A DNA stretch of 64,000 bases, taken from Coriolopsis trogii (Eukaryota > Basidiomycota > Agaricomycetes > Polyporales > Polyporaceae). Made by a program: the position numbers and the translations under genes. This document shows, piece after piece, positions 1 to 11,768 of this stretch. Location: the NCBI GenBank assembly GCA_020543525.1, contig JAHYIO010000023.1, positions 1,426,001 through 1,490,000 on the forward strand, read 5' to 3'. Each line of letters begins with the position of its first letter. Within the stretch, counting starts at the first letter, position 1. Under the pieces are notes generated by a model that searched no databases, was not told the DNA's origin, and saw only the letters and a program-made list of their open reading frames with translations.

Positions 1-2541
1 GCACTGTCAGCGACCGCTTCGCCCTTCGTCCCCGGTCCGAGTCCTATCCTTTCTCCGGCAAGCCTCCATGATATAGAGCAACAACGCAAGCAAGAACTAT
101 TGGCTCGTAAGGCCGTACAGGCGAGTCGGAAGCTAAAGCAGAAGTCCAACTCGTTAGCAGAGTTACCTCCGGCCAACCCACGAGTCGCCCCAATGCTCTC
201 GACGCGGGGGAACAGCAGCTCAAGTATCGTTGTTCCGACGAAGACAGTAGACGACTTCCTAAACAGTATCGGACCGGCAAGGCCGGCCAATACTCCGTCC
301 AAATCTGTGTCACGGGCGCCGAGACGTTCATTCTCCACAGATGCTATGGATGTCGATGAAATACCCGGACTCAATGGAGGCTACGGCACCATCCTCACCT
401 ATACTCCTACCCCACGGCCGCTCAGTACTCCTCACTCGCCACCAGCTTCAAGTACGACGTCGCCAAAATCCCCTGTCGCGCCCCAGTCAACAGTGTCTAC
501 TGTCTCGACACTGTCTTTCGATGTGCCGCCGACCTCCAAGACTGCCAATGGCTCGTTGCCGTATGAAGGCAATGAATATGGCACGGACGTCATTCCTGGA
601 CTCTATAAGACCCGCTCGCCTTCTGAAGAGTCTCAGTCCACTGGAGCCCGCAGAGGTACCAAACGCCCTGTTGCCGCTGACTTCGTTGATATGGATTCCG
701 CTCCACGGACCGAGTCTCGGGGTCCAGAGCATATCCGCGGGTTGCCCCGACGGAGAATCACTGGCTTCGCTGGTCTTCCCCAGCGACGGTGTGTCATCGA
801 GTTGAGCGATAGTGAGGATGATGACGGCGCCTTGCTATCGTCACATGTCCATCTGAAGGCCGATGTTCGCGGGACGCAAGCAAACACCCCTCAACTATCT
901 ACTGTCCCGACACCGCGGGCTAGCTCCCCTGCCACGCCATCTCTCACTGCTCCTGCTGCTCTTCTAGAGAAGGAGGAACAGATCCGGAGGATGCGAGAGT
1001 TGATCGCGCAGCGCGAGCAGATTCGGCTGCGAAAACTGGCAGTCGTGAGTATGCCGCAACCATCTTCCAGACGTAATGTTCACACTAGCTCCAGATGACC
1101 CGGACTACACCGCCATCTGCCGATGTCCGACAGAATGGTCATGCGGACGTCAAGCAAGAAGAAGATGACTCTACTGTCGTCCGGTCGTTGCAAAGTTCTC
1201 GAAGCAATTCATCGGTGACACCCGATCCCTCGACGGGTCTGACTACAGTGGCACCTCTTGGTTTGTTCCTATTCGCCAACTTTGTTGAACATTCGCCTTG
1301 CTGACGATTCTTCGCAGAGCGGGATGGAAGTACTGCTACATCACATTCGGATTACGATTCCAGTGACTCGGGAACACCGATAGGTTCTTAAATCTGCGAG
1401 TCTGACCTGTCGTTTCTCTGACATGCGGCTCACAGAGGTCATGTCGACAACACTGAGTCACTCGACGGCGGGAGATAAAGGCAAGTGGCCACTTGGTAGA
1501 TTTTGTTTGCACGTTCTCACCGTATCTCTTTTTTTCGCGCATCTTCGCACATTCTCTTGGATCGTTCACTTCTGCTACGGGCGCAACATGTGTGCAGTGC
1601 TGACAGGCGAGGCACAACAAGAACAAGTGGCAAGGATCTTTCCCTTCCGCGCCGCATTGTAAGCGGTTATGTGAATATCTGCTTAACTGCCCTCTATTCC
1701 CTTCCATTGTCCCTGTTGGACGTAATTCGCGTTCATCTTCTTCGCTTTTCCATTTGTTCCTTTCTATGTCCAGGTTGCCATCTCTGTAGAGCACGACGAG
1801 CAAAGTCATGCTATGGAAGTCGACGTCATTGGCACGGATCCTGAGACGTCGGCTCAGGTACGTATTCATCTCCACCAACTACAGTGGGATCCTCTTGAAG
1901 GAGACATCGATTTGTATGCTTGTGCTCACGCTATTTCCATAGGTTGCCGATGCTATCACAAGCACCAACGATCAACCTGCAAAGGAGGAGCATGCGCCAT
2001 CATTCCAGACTTACCGCTCTCTCCTAGATTGCCATCCTCTCCTGCGTGCACACTCACGACAAGACTCTAGTCCCTATGCTCTCTCGTCATCTTCAGTTGC
2101 CAACGGGGCGTCGAGTACGCCCCTCGTTCTCGACCTTGATATCAAGCCGCTCAAGCAGACTGCGGTGATGAAGTATCTTTCTGATAACAGTCGGCAAGTC
2201 TGTCAGTATGAGCTACCAGGTGGTGGAGAATGCAGAGACAAGAACTGCGACAACGTACATTTATCTCGCCTATCGCAGGTCGAGCCCAGTGGTACGTCCG
2301 CCCCCGCATAGCCTCGGGTCGCTAACCCCTTCATTCCTCATCGTCCCTTCTGTCCCTCCTTTGTTCACCACTCGATCTAGACGAAGACACTGCCCAATAC
2401 TTGTGCTATTCGATTCCGGGCGGTCAGCGATTCGGCATTGAAGTTTTCCGGAAAGCACTTGATGTAGTACGACTCAGCCATCCCGACGCGCCTTTCGACA
2501 CACGCGTCCAGCAAGCATTGACCCGATTAGGTCTCCGGTAG
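1..2541 (+). CDS. Red1-like zf-C3H1 zinc-finger protein, 3' part
   Basis: The frame is already open at base 1, so the true start lies outside the window; the stop TAG is at 2539-2541. About 348 residues of the first visible exon are Ser/Pro/Thr-rich and low complexity, ending in a charged helix (about 969-1040) that could form a coiled coil. Short introns follow, for example 1045-1094 and 1261-1317; the exons between 1400 and 2150 were not all resolved. Near the C-terminus (2201-2270) is a zinc finger of the form Cys-x9-Cys-x4-Cys-x3-His containing CQYELPGGGEC, the signature of the putative zf-C3H1 domain of fission yeast Red1 and animal ZFC3H1. Those proteins scaffold nuclear RNA-decay complexes (MTREC/NURS, PAXT) with Mtr4-type helicases. 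The finger is followed by about 45 more residues after one further intron. The family call rests on the finger alone; the RNA-surveillance role is inferred. Confidence 0.8.
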
Positions 2542-3108
2542 TCGATTGTATACGACACGACTCCAGCGGCACGACAAGCTCCCTGGTTAGGCGCATTACC
2601 ACCCCACAGGAGGGCGACGACGATCCTCGGGATCGTGTGTAAAGAGCGCGAGGCGCCACCGGTAATCCCGATAAGGGTGCCGGCAGAGGAGACGAGAACA
2701 GCAGTTGGTGTTTGCTGTTGGCACCATGTTCACGGCCGCGTCGCCTAAGGGTAACGCCCGATGCGGATTGTGTACGTGGTGTACGAGTAGTGAAGATGAC
2801 GATGCCGAATTTCCTGGTTACCCCGAGCGCGATCCACAGTACTGTGGCAAGTTTTTGGATTGTCCTGGTGCGCATCGCCGAGCAATATTGTCGCATATAT
2901 AGCAGTTGTAGTACGCAGTGTTGCATATGGAATCGCAATTGTATCATTTATGGCTCTTGTTCCACGGAGTGCATGTTGGTGCATCGTGAATGTGAAGATA
3001 TTATCATCCTTGAAATCATGTACTGTTACATGCATGCAAATGTACGAGTAGTCGTGATCGTCGGCCCGGTCAGTAAAATGTTCAAGTTATCCCTTCCGCC
3101 CGTTCCTC
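2542..3108. other. convergent intergenic region
   Basis: Space between the 3' ends of the Red1-like gene (+) and the Kre9-like gene (-). It presumably carries both 3' untranslated regions. Several short ORFs exist but none has a recognisable domain or a consistent splice model. Confidence 0.5.
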
Positions 3109-4086
3109 TCACAAGAATGCCCAAGATGCCAATGCTCCAGCGACAGCGCCCCAGATATGTGCGTTTGTCACTAACACCCGCGCCCCCGAGTTTCCGGGCG
3201 TACCCGTCCCACTCGCAGACGTTGCGGGCGAAGTCACGGAAGGCGACGTCGCGGACACTCCAGACGGCAGAACGCCGGATGTGATGCTGGCTGTGGTAGT
3301 CAATGAAGTGCTGTTGCCCGAGCCAGAGGTCGTCGTCAGGGTTGAAGCGGAAGTCGTGCCTGGGTCGGTCCTGGTCACTCCGGTGGGCGGGAGACTGACG
3401 GTGGTGGCCGGGTCTGTGGTCTGGTGCGGAGGTAGCGTGTGTGACCTCGAGGCGACGTTCACGTTAGTGGTCAGGGAGGAAGTGTCGGTTCCAATGATGG
3501 TGAATGCGGGGCTGATGTCGCCTGAGGTGCCGAATACTATGTTATGGGAAGTGTGTAAGCTTCGGAAAGTGGGAGGTGAAGCGAAGGAAGTGAGGATGTA
3601 CGCACAACAGACGATGTAGTTGCTCCCTGTGGGGACGGAGGGGACGGTCAAGGTAACGTTGCCGTCGAGGATGAGGAAGCCTGTGATTATGGGAGAGTCT
3701 GCTCGTCCTGACCGTCAGCGGTGGTCGCACGTGGTCGATTGGAGCCTACTGTACGCACCGACCATCAAGTGCTCCTGCCCGTCAATGAAGGTACCTAGGA
3801 TGATGCTCGCATGTGGGTTCGACGGCTGAGCGCCGTTCAGAGATGATAGGTCCCTATGCGACACGGACTGTTGAGCAACCTTGCGCCATACATCAATGGT
3901 GGTTGGGCGGGCTTACCAGGTGACTGTCTGCTTCTCTCCTACCCTCCATACCGTGTCCGCCGTAGGGTTCGTGATGGGCGGGGCGATCGCATCGCGCTGA
4001 GTTAACTCCAGGGGCTTCGCGAGCGCGGTAACAGCGAAAGCGAGGAAGAGGGCTACGACTTGCATGATAGTGGTCGAGGTAAACAT
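3109..4086 (-). CDS. Kre9/Knh1-like GPI-anchored cell-wall protein
   Basis: Four exons on the minus strand: 3917-4086, 3759-3853, 3606-3707 and 3109-3536. They join in frame to 264 residues. The product begins with a signal peptide whose core is MQVVALFLAFAVTALA; the ATG at 4086 or an internal one at 4075 could be used. Next comes the Kre9/Knh1-type N-terminal domain, recognised by PPITNPTADTVWRVGE, the WD at the first splice junction, NPHASIILG and GTSGDISPAFTI. A long Ser/Thr-rich, probably O-mannosylated stalk follows. The C-terminus has small residues (NSGA) and then a hydrophobic tail, as expected for GPI attachment. Family members are secreted surface glycoproteins linked to beta-glucan organisation; the exact role here is unknown. 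Confidence 0.85.
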
Positions 4087-6067
4087 GAGGGAGTCGTCTG
4101 TTCTGTAACGTGGCCTATATGGAGCCCTTGTCTTGCCCTGGAAGACAAGAGTGGGGCTTGAGGAGTACTGCAGGGGTCTCGTGAGGCGTCGTCGAGGGGC
4201 TCCGGGTCTGAGCTCTGCCACCAGCTGCTAGACCGCAAGGCGCGAGGACGGAGATGGTCGTGGTCGACTCGAACGAGGACGAAGACGTGAACTGCGGCGG
4301 CAGGGGTTGACTTTATAGGATTCACGCGGACGTGAATCAGGTGGACGAGCTGCCTTCTAGGACAGTCTTCTGCCGGCGAAGCAGGAGATAAGCCTACCGT
4401 AAATACTGATGGCCCATATACGCGTGGCAGGTATGTTCGCACAGCTCTCAACGTCTACACGCAAGCGCGGCAAGGTGTTTGAGGGTAAGTGAGTTATAAA
4501 ACGACATAGCAGGACAGTACTGACAAAGAGTTCGAGTCGACCATGTCGCCTGCTAAGTACTATATAGTATAGTATACCGTTGCTACAAATCCGAGTTGTT
4601 GATCAGACTTGTGGCCATCTAGGTTGACCTCGACGTGCGCAAGCTTGGGGACCCAGGTGATAGACGCGATGAGGGAGACGTTGGCTGACTTGCGAGGTGA
4701 TAGAGGAGTCCTAGGAGCAACTCTTGCCACAGGATCATAGATGCGCTCTCGCAAACAGGCGCGCATCGACGCGTCTCTGCAGCAGGCCTTGCCCACCCCT
4801 GGCTGAAGACCACCACTGCATCAGCGCCCCATTACCATAACATCAGAACCATGCTGCCACCGCTAGCCCGTTCTCAGTCATCCTGCTCAGACTCTGTCTT
4901 TCTTGCCTGCAGTAGTCGAGGCTGAGGATATCGCGACTACATATCTACGTAGCATGACACTCCAGGGGTCTCTCTTCAGCTCTCTTCTTCATTGCCATGG
5001 CACCGTCGTCTGCTCTTCATGTCCCTCGTACAGTCTCTCCGACGATCAGTAACCGACATCGCAGCTCCTCACACAGTGCGATGGTGAGTCTGCACCAGGA
5101 TCTACTTTGAGCCGGGTTCTTATCTGGAGGGCCACATCCACTCGCACAGGATCACCAACATGGACCTTCAGAACTAAACGGCAGTCTTGGTGGGCACCGT
5201 TGCGACGGAGAGAGCTGTATCTCTATGTCATGGTGCGTACATGGGAGCTATAGCTCTGTGCTAGTGCATACACCGGAAGACTTCAGCCATTTATAGTGGA
5301 CGTACCTCTAGCGGACGGCGCGATTAGGGTACGGTGCCCGTTCAATCTAACGACAACGCTGTGCTGTGGCACGTAGGTGACGCCTGCAATCACCTATGTG
5401 TAGTGTCAGTGCTCGGGGATGAGAACAACCTCAATGGACCTTCCAGAGTACAAGACTTGCAGTAAATTCTAGACTCCACTGCATATCCTACTCTATCCAC
5501 TTGCGGAGGCGTTCCCTCTGCAACGATCACGAGCACGAGTGTTATCGGGACTATATCAAGCAAGCCGACGTCTTCATCCGACTGCTCTAGCAGTACCTCC
5601 TCGACGTCGTCGAGTGCTACGCCGTGGGTGACGGGAGTTCCAACGGTGTTCTTCGTGTAGGAAAGCATACGCGCAGTTATACCATCTCTGTGTGTCTTGC
5701 TGGCTTGGTCGCGTTCTGTGGGGGATCTGGAATTCAGGTGCGTACCGATCTTGCTCGAACGCGGACTCCGATTCAACTCTGAGCGCTGAGCTACAGCATT
5801 CTCTCAATCCTGACACTGCTAATCTGTACTTTCTGTCGCTGAGTCGGATCACATGAGACTTATCCGGTTTACTCTTCGGATCCGCTAGCTTGGCAGTATC
5901 AGTCCGAATTGCGTGGTGCCAGCCGCTCTGAACGTGTCAGCCACTGCTGACTAGGGCTCGTACATATGCGGCAGTCCCTCCTCCACCCCCTCCTCACTCC
6001 TGCCCGTTTGCTATCAAGTCTTCTCCGGGCTTATATCAACACACCAATTACTTTCCATCCGTCCGAT
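4087..6067. other. divergent intergenic region, about 2 kb
   Basis: This lies between two divergently transcribed genes and should contain both promoters. No gene could be supported. One plus-strand stretch (about 5466-5660) is open for roughly 60 codons and extremely Ser/Thr-rich, like the stalk of a wall protein, but it has no start and begins just after a stop; it may be a remnant. Confidence 0.4.
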
Positions 6068-7203
6068 ATGGCAAGCTTGTCGCCCGAACGCCAAGTCTTC
6101 GGTTTCACCTCGACGCCCCTTCAGACGCCAACGAGAGCCAAGGGAAAGCTATTGCGAGGGGTGACGAACGGGGCAATACATGCGTCTTTTTTGGAAGAAT
6201 GGGACGAGGGAGACACGGTGCGCGATGCAGTTCAGGGCTTGACAAGACTTTCTCACTCTGCCGTGTATTTCAGACGCTTGTCGAGGAATCATCGCCCTCA
6301 CCTTCTCGTGACTACAAGATTCCGGATCATCAGGTAGGTTATTGTTCAATGTCTGGTTGGTGCAGTGATGCGATATGTGACGCATAGGGTATCAAGACAA
6401 TGAAACGCAAGCGTTCTATCCCTTGGGAAGACCTGTCCAAGAGCGAGGTCTCGCAACGACTCCGTCAATGGCAAGCCGCATGCGCTGTACCCACTCGGCA
6501 TGTTCAGCCGGATATGTGGGCATATCGCAACCCTCGCCCTCAAGCTGCTGGCGAACGCGGCTACGTTCAGCCCAAAGTCTCGCCTTTGTTGCGCTACGAT
6601 CCTAGGAAGAAGAGCTACGTTCCGGCAGACGAGGCTACTGCTTCTCGGTTCCTGGGCAAGAGCACTGCGGGGAATGTCTGTAGGCCTCGCATGTGGACCT
6701 ATCGGGATCCGGCTCCTCTGGTAGACGACAGCGAAGATCAAGACGATACGATGGATGAGGACGACAAGGGCAAGAACGTGGCTTCCCTCGCATCGAGTTC
6801 TCGCCATTCCGACTTGGCCGATAACACTCCTGTTCTACTTGCCCCTTGCCGATTCAGTATCGATACACCGAAGTCGAACTATCGGCACGATATCTCAGAG
6901 CGCTCGCTCGTCGCCGCCGCCCCCCGCGACACCGTATCATGTAACTTTGCACCTCTCGCCAGCGCCGACTCTGCCTCTCGCCCAGATTTGTCGTTCATTC
7001 CTGTGAACGATACTCGTATCTCTGGAGAGAATCTGGACTCTCGGATGAGTGCGATCGTCATGAAGCTAGCTTACGATGTCTTCACTTCTGACGGAGTCTG
7101 TGAGGGCAACGCTCTGACTTGGCAGAAGACGGGCGGCGGGGCGCTAGTGATGGCTGTGGCTGGACGAGGTCCTGTCGTTCTTGGTGCCGTTGTAGAAGCT
7201 TAG
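6068..7203 (+). CDS. hypothetical protein, 341 aa
   Basis: Three exons, 6068-6217, 6274-6333 and 6388-7203, joined by two clean GT-AG introns of 56 and 54 nt, all phase 0. The ATG at 6068 opens MASLSPERQVFGFTSTP. The protein is hydrophilic, with a basic stretch (KRKRS) and an acidic patch around DDSEDQDDTMDEDD that suggest a nuclear or regulatory protein. A short internal duplication is visible: PDMWAYRNP and PRMWTYRDP about 60 residues apart. The C-terminal 60 residues are more hydrophobic and glycine-rich. I do not recognise a family. Consistent splicing and codon use make it a likely real gene. Confidence 0.7.
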
Positions 7204-7814
7204 ACGGATGACTTCTCAAGACCTCACTGTTGACCTCTTGACACTGAATGTATTTCTCACAACATTGGAATAATTGCGCGCTCATGAATAGGAAGTTAGC
7301 CTCATGTTTCACAATGCGTTGACTTCAGTGATGCTCATTACAGCTGATACTCTAGGTTGTCCTTGTGCTGGTCACTCGCGTGCTGGTTTCTTCCCTTCCG
7401 CCAAGTTCTCCATGCTGCGATGTAGCAAGATGCAGGCCACACCTGACCGTCTGGTCGTCTATGTAGTCCGCAAATCTTATGCAACCGCGCTCGCCCCTTG
7501 TCCGTGGCCCCCTCTTGACTCGGTCTCCCACCTAGAGCATCGCATCCGCGGGCGTACGGAGGAGCGTACGGTGCATGTGACGTAGGCGGGGGTGGTCAGT
7601 ACTGTTCGGGACTGGTTTGGCGTGGGCCCTTCACAATGAGGCTGGCCGTCACACCCCCCAACCTGGATCGCGATGTCAGCCCCCGCACGCACCCAGAGTC
7701 TACCTTGCTCTCTTCGCACTCTCTCTTTCCTTCGTTCCACGATCTCCTTCGCGCCCCCACGGCCCATACGTCTCACAGTCAACACTCGTCCACAACTACA
7801 CTCGTCTACACACC
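7204..7814. other. intergenic region upstream of the 628-aa gene
   Basis: About 600 bases with no supported gene. From roughly 7650 to 7810 it is C/T-rich (runs such as CTCTCTTTCCTTCG), typical of fungal core promoters and 5' leaders, and leads into the ATG at 7815. Confidence 0.45.
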
Positions 7815-9933
7815 ATGCGCACCCACAGCAAGCTCCATGCTCCTCCCCGCGCGCCCATGCCCGAGCGGGCGCGCCCGGCTGCCAATCGCCATACCGCGAA
7901 GCCGCCGCACACGCCTGCGCGTGTGGAGGATGCCCGGCTTCCGTTCTCGCGCGTTGATATCAATGCCCCAAGCAAACTCAAGGGCAAGGATCTCCGCCGC
8001 GCCGTCCTCACAGACCCTTCCCGTATCGACAAGCCTCCGCGCAAGAAGGCTGTTCTCCCCCGCCGCCACGGAGGTCAAGAGCAGGTCGTCGACAACTTCA
8101 GTCTGCCCCGAGCACTTACGGGCAGGCGCAAGGCCGACGCTCTTGACGATGAAGACGAGGAGGAAGATGAGAGAAAGGTGCAGCCTCCTTTCAGAGCGCC
8201 TGACATTGTCCCGCGGTCACCAAAGGCGAAGACGAAGACGAAGAGATTCAAAGTTGATAACGAGGCGCATGCCGACGTATGTTCACAAGTACTTCATTCG
8301 TACCGAGTTCTCAGCGCGAGCTTTAGATTCGCCAGCGCGTGGCAAAGTTGAACCTTGACAGCCCCGTCAAGCCCAGAAGACGGGTTCATCGCGAATCCAA
8401 GATTGCCAAGGTATACATATACCTACCATCTTGAGCTACGCATAGATATTCATCTCGCTCTGCTTGGCAGGAATACAAGGCGTTCAAGAAGCGCATGTCG
8501 AAGATCCCCATTGTCCCTCAGCCTGACTTCGTCTATGCATTCCCCGATATCGTCCTCACAGCTCCCATCCAGCAAGTTGCAACCCCGTCAATAGCGCCTA
8601 TGCAGTCAGTTTCCGCTCCGGCGCGCCCTCGTACCAAGCAGAGCAAGGAGCAGTTTATTCCCCGCTGCATCCTCCCCGCTACCAGGATCAAGGGCCTCTT
8701 CAAACCTAACAACGACGGCCGTATTCTCCTCAATGTAGGACCGCAGCGTCGGGGCTGGAAGACCGCTCGTCACGGCGGAGATCCGTACCTACAGAGTTTC
8801 GAGACCGCTCGTTCAAAGTCGTCCAGGTCATCCCCACGCGAGCATCACTTGGCCGTGCCACACAACTTCAGTGACCGTCTCGGCAAGGTTACTGGGAAGG
8901 CCAACTCCCTCGTCGAGGCTGGTCATCGGAGATTGCGGGGTGGACTTCCAGCAGAGATATTTGAGGTGAGCCCGGCCTGGAAATGCCTGTATCGTCCACA
9001 AGCTGACCGGAAACAGGCGGTCGGCCTCGAGGTACCCATTGAGGTTGAAGACGAGGTAAGTGGTCCCTCGTATGCATAATCGAGTCAGCAGTTCGTTGAT
9101 GCGTTGACTCTTATTAGGACGACGACATGAACTACTTCACCCCTTCGTCCTCTATGCACACCATCAGCATGTCGTCCTCAGCGGCGAGCTTGATGAGCTG
9201 GAGGGAGACTACTCCCGATGTAGTCAAGGTCGCCATTGAGCGCCTTGAGTGCGCTGCGAGGGATGATGGACGTATTCCTCACTTCGAAGAGGAGGCGGTC
9301 GCTCCAGAGATTAGCATGACAGGCGAGGTTGACGAGGAGGTATGGTATGACGCCTCCGACGTCGCTTTTTCTGCGCAACCCGCTCAAGTCCAACAACTCG
9401 TTCAAGTGCAGCCGCAACCCGCTCAAGTTCAGCTTCAACATGCTCAAGTTCAGCCTCAGCCTGCCTTTCCCCCTCCCATTACCGGAGAGCAGGCACGCCT
9501 CGCAGCTGAAGCCGACAACCTCCTCGCGGAGCTCAGCGTTCAACTCGCAGCCGTTAGTCCAGTCCCTGCGACTCCTACCCGTCCTCGCATCCATGCCGCC
9601 CTCCTCCCCGTTCCCCCGTGCCCCGCCAAGATGTCACAGAGGTTCTACGAGCATACCTTTGCCGCTAACCCAGCGGTCGTTCAGCGCGACGATACCGAGA
9701 CCGCGGATGAGAACCCTTTCATCGTGCAACCTGTCATCGCGACCGCTGGACCCTCCGCACCGGCGCAGCGGGACCTCTTCGGAGTTTCTGATGACGAAGA
9801 CGAGGACGAGGACGACTACGAAGAGGACGAGGAGGAAGGGGAAGAGACGTTCTTTGACGCAAACGACAGCGGCGATGGGATCGCCCACTTGAAGTACACC
9901 ACTGTCCCCGGCGCATTCTCGGACGACGAGTGA
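7815..9933 (+). CDS. hypothetical charged nuclear-type protein, 628 aa
   Basis: Five exons: 7815-8276, 8336-8410, 8471-8965, 9017-9055 and 9118-9933. All junctions are phase 0 with GT-AG introns. The N-terminal third is very basic and Pro/Ala-rich with an acidic island (DDEDEEEDER) followed by KAKTKTKRFK, resembling a nuclear localisation signal. The middle contains a possibly folded part with RCILPATRIKGLFKPNNDGR. The C-terminal exon has a Gln/Pro/Val repeat (9376-9468) and a strongly acidic tail (DDEDEDEDDYEEDEEEGEE). I recognise no conserved domain. Composition suggests a chromatin- or transcription-associated protein, which is inference only. The exon structure is well supported. Confidence 0.75.
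9376..9468 (+). repeat. in-frame AQVQ/PQPAQV repeat
   Basis: Inside the last exon of the 628-aa gene a degenerate unit with core caacccgctcaagt recurs, giving about four copies of A-Q-V-Q separated by Gln/Pro/Leu/His. Such tracts often vary in copy number between strains. Confidence 0.6.
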
Positions 9934-11768
9934 AGGACTCATGTCGACTTCCAAGACGACAACTTGCAAGATGATCTTTTACGGACAATATAGGCCTCAG
10001 CCGACCATCTTATCACCATCTCGACGACTCGAATCTACCGCTTCATCTGCATACAATCTCGGCTAGATCACTACATAGAAGAAACATGGAAACGCCTCAA
10101 CTACTAGGAACCACTCCGAAGACATTCTTTGCACCATTTACAAGCTGCTACTCCCCGAAACTCCCTTATACCACTAATCCCGCACTCCTAACCTAATTTC
10201 CCTACCTTCCGACTTATGCCCTTTCCTCCTCCCACTCCCTAGTACCGCATATACCCACTTCCTCCCCTTCGACCCTCGCGTGTCAACAGACGCGTGTAGT
10301 TTCACCTCCACCCTATCTCACAACCTATCCTCGGACACCCCGAGGAAAACCCACGTTCTTTTCCCTAGCGACGAACAAGCGACGAAGCTCGACTACTTCA
10401 AGGATCGGATCTTCGTCAGTGGCGACTCGCGCACTCAACCTTTGCTTGACATCGCCTCTTTACTCCTCTTCGACTGAGATGAGGTTCATCCGCTATCGCC
10501 CACCTCCCGGCAACTCAAGCTTGCCACTAACAGCAGACTTCTCGAGTCTGCCTGTTTCATCCGCTCATCCTGGCGCGCAAGTACACTCACTGCGCTAACA
10601 CCAGTTTGCCATACGCTGGTTTCCTGTTGCAATTAGCATGTGCTCAAGGCTAATCGCCTGCCGACATTGGCATCTCCCGGAATCGCTGTGACCACCTTCA
10701 GCAAGCGCCCCTCTTCGACCTGTCGCGCTCGCTTAGTGTCTGACATGTCGACGGCGGCTTCGACCTCCCTACGCTCCTCACCGGACTCAATGCAAGCGAC
10801 GATCGCCCTGAGCATCGAACTCTCGATTCGCTCCCTATTCCGATAACTTGGAGCCGCGGAAGCTGTCTTCGAGTACTCCCCATATCTGCTCCCCTCGCCA
10901 ATTTGGTGCACGGAGAACTCGACTGCGCGCAGTTTCCGTATTGACTCTCAAGATCATCAGCCGTTGCCGTACCGCCTACTGTATCCGCTCAACGAGGATC
11001 GGGTCGCTTGCGGCAACGTAACCTAGGTGGGTTTTCTGATAGACACTCCCCTAGGATGGCAACTTTAACTGAAGGCGATCCCCTGTCTCGTGCAGTCATC
11101 ATGTGTTGTCGGTTCGCTCACCGTATCCAGACAAGAAGGATAGGTCGCATTCGACAACGTGACCTATGGTCAGTCTTCTTCCAGTTCATACAGTCGATGT
11201 GAGACTAATCAAATGGTCTTCTCCAGCTTCCTCGCACCCACGCACACCAACCCATCTCAATGGACCGGACTGACACTGTCGGGGGACCTCATTTCGCCGC
11301 GCTCGTGGGCTCGTGAGGTCTCGTCCGACTTCGTCTTTGTGTGCGTGCATACTTGGGTGTGTACGCGGAAGTGCCCCTGGTCTTGGTACATGATTGGCTC
11401 CACCTGCTCTGCACGGACGACACATCTCATTGGATCGGACTAATTCTGCTATGAACTGCAGCATGGACCTTATGTGTATGTCTGTGTACATCATAGTGGA
11501 CGGTTTCTTTGCAAAAACGACGAATACATGTCTTCGGCGCGATCTCCCCGAGTGCTTGATTGGACAGCATTGATTGTGCTCGCGAGGAAGATTGAAGAGG
11601 GACGCGAAGACGTACATCAGAACTATCCATGGAGCAGTGCTTGTTACAACCAATACAGTTGGTAATGATACACTAGAAGGGTTGAACGTTCGAACACACG
11701 TGTACAGCATTCACACTGAGGTTACACGGTATACATCTCTATCGCTAGTCCAAGGGTCCAGTCCACCA
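9934..11768. other. intergenic region between convergent genes
   Basis: 1.8 kb between the 3' end of the 628-aa gene and the 3' end of the mannitol-phosphate dehydrogenase gene. ORFs on either strand (for example 11186-11710 minus) lack recognisable features. Diverged direct repeats occur within it and are listed separately. Confidence 0.4.
10916..11175. repeat. imperfect tandem duplication, about 145-nt period
   Basis: The stretch around 10949-11035 resembles 11095-11175: both contain a form of CGTATCC, a variant of GGTCGC..GACAACGTGACCTA and then a T-rich CTTCT-like end, at roughly 70-75% identity by eye. The match weakens further upstream. It looks like an old tandem duplication of unknown function. 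Confidence 0.35.
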
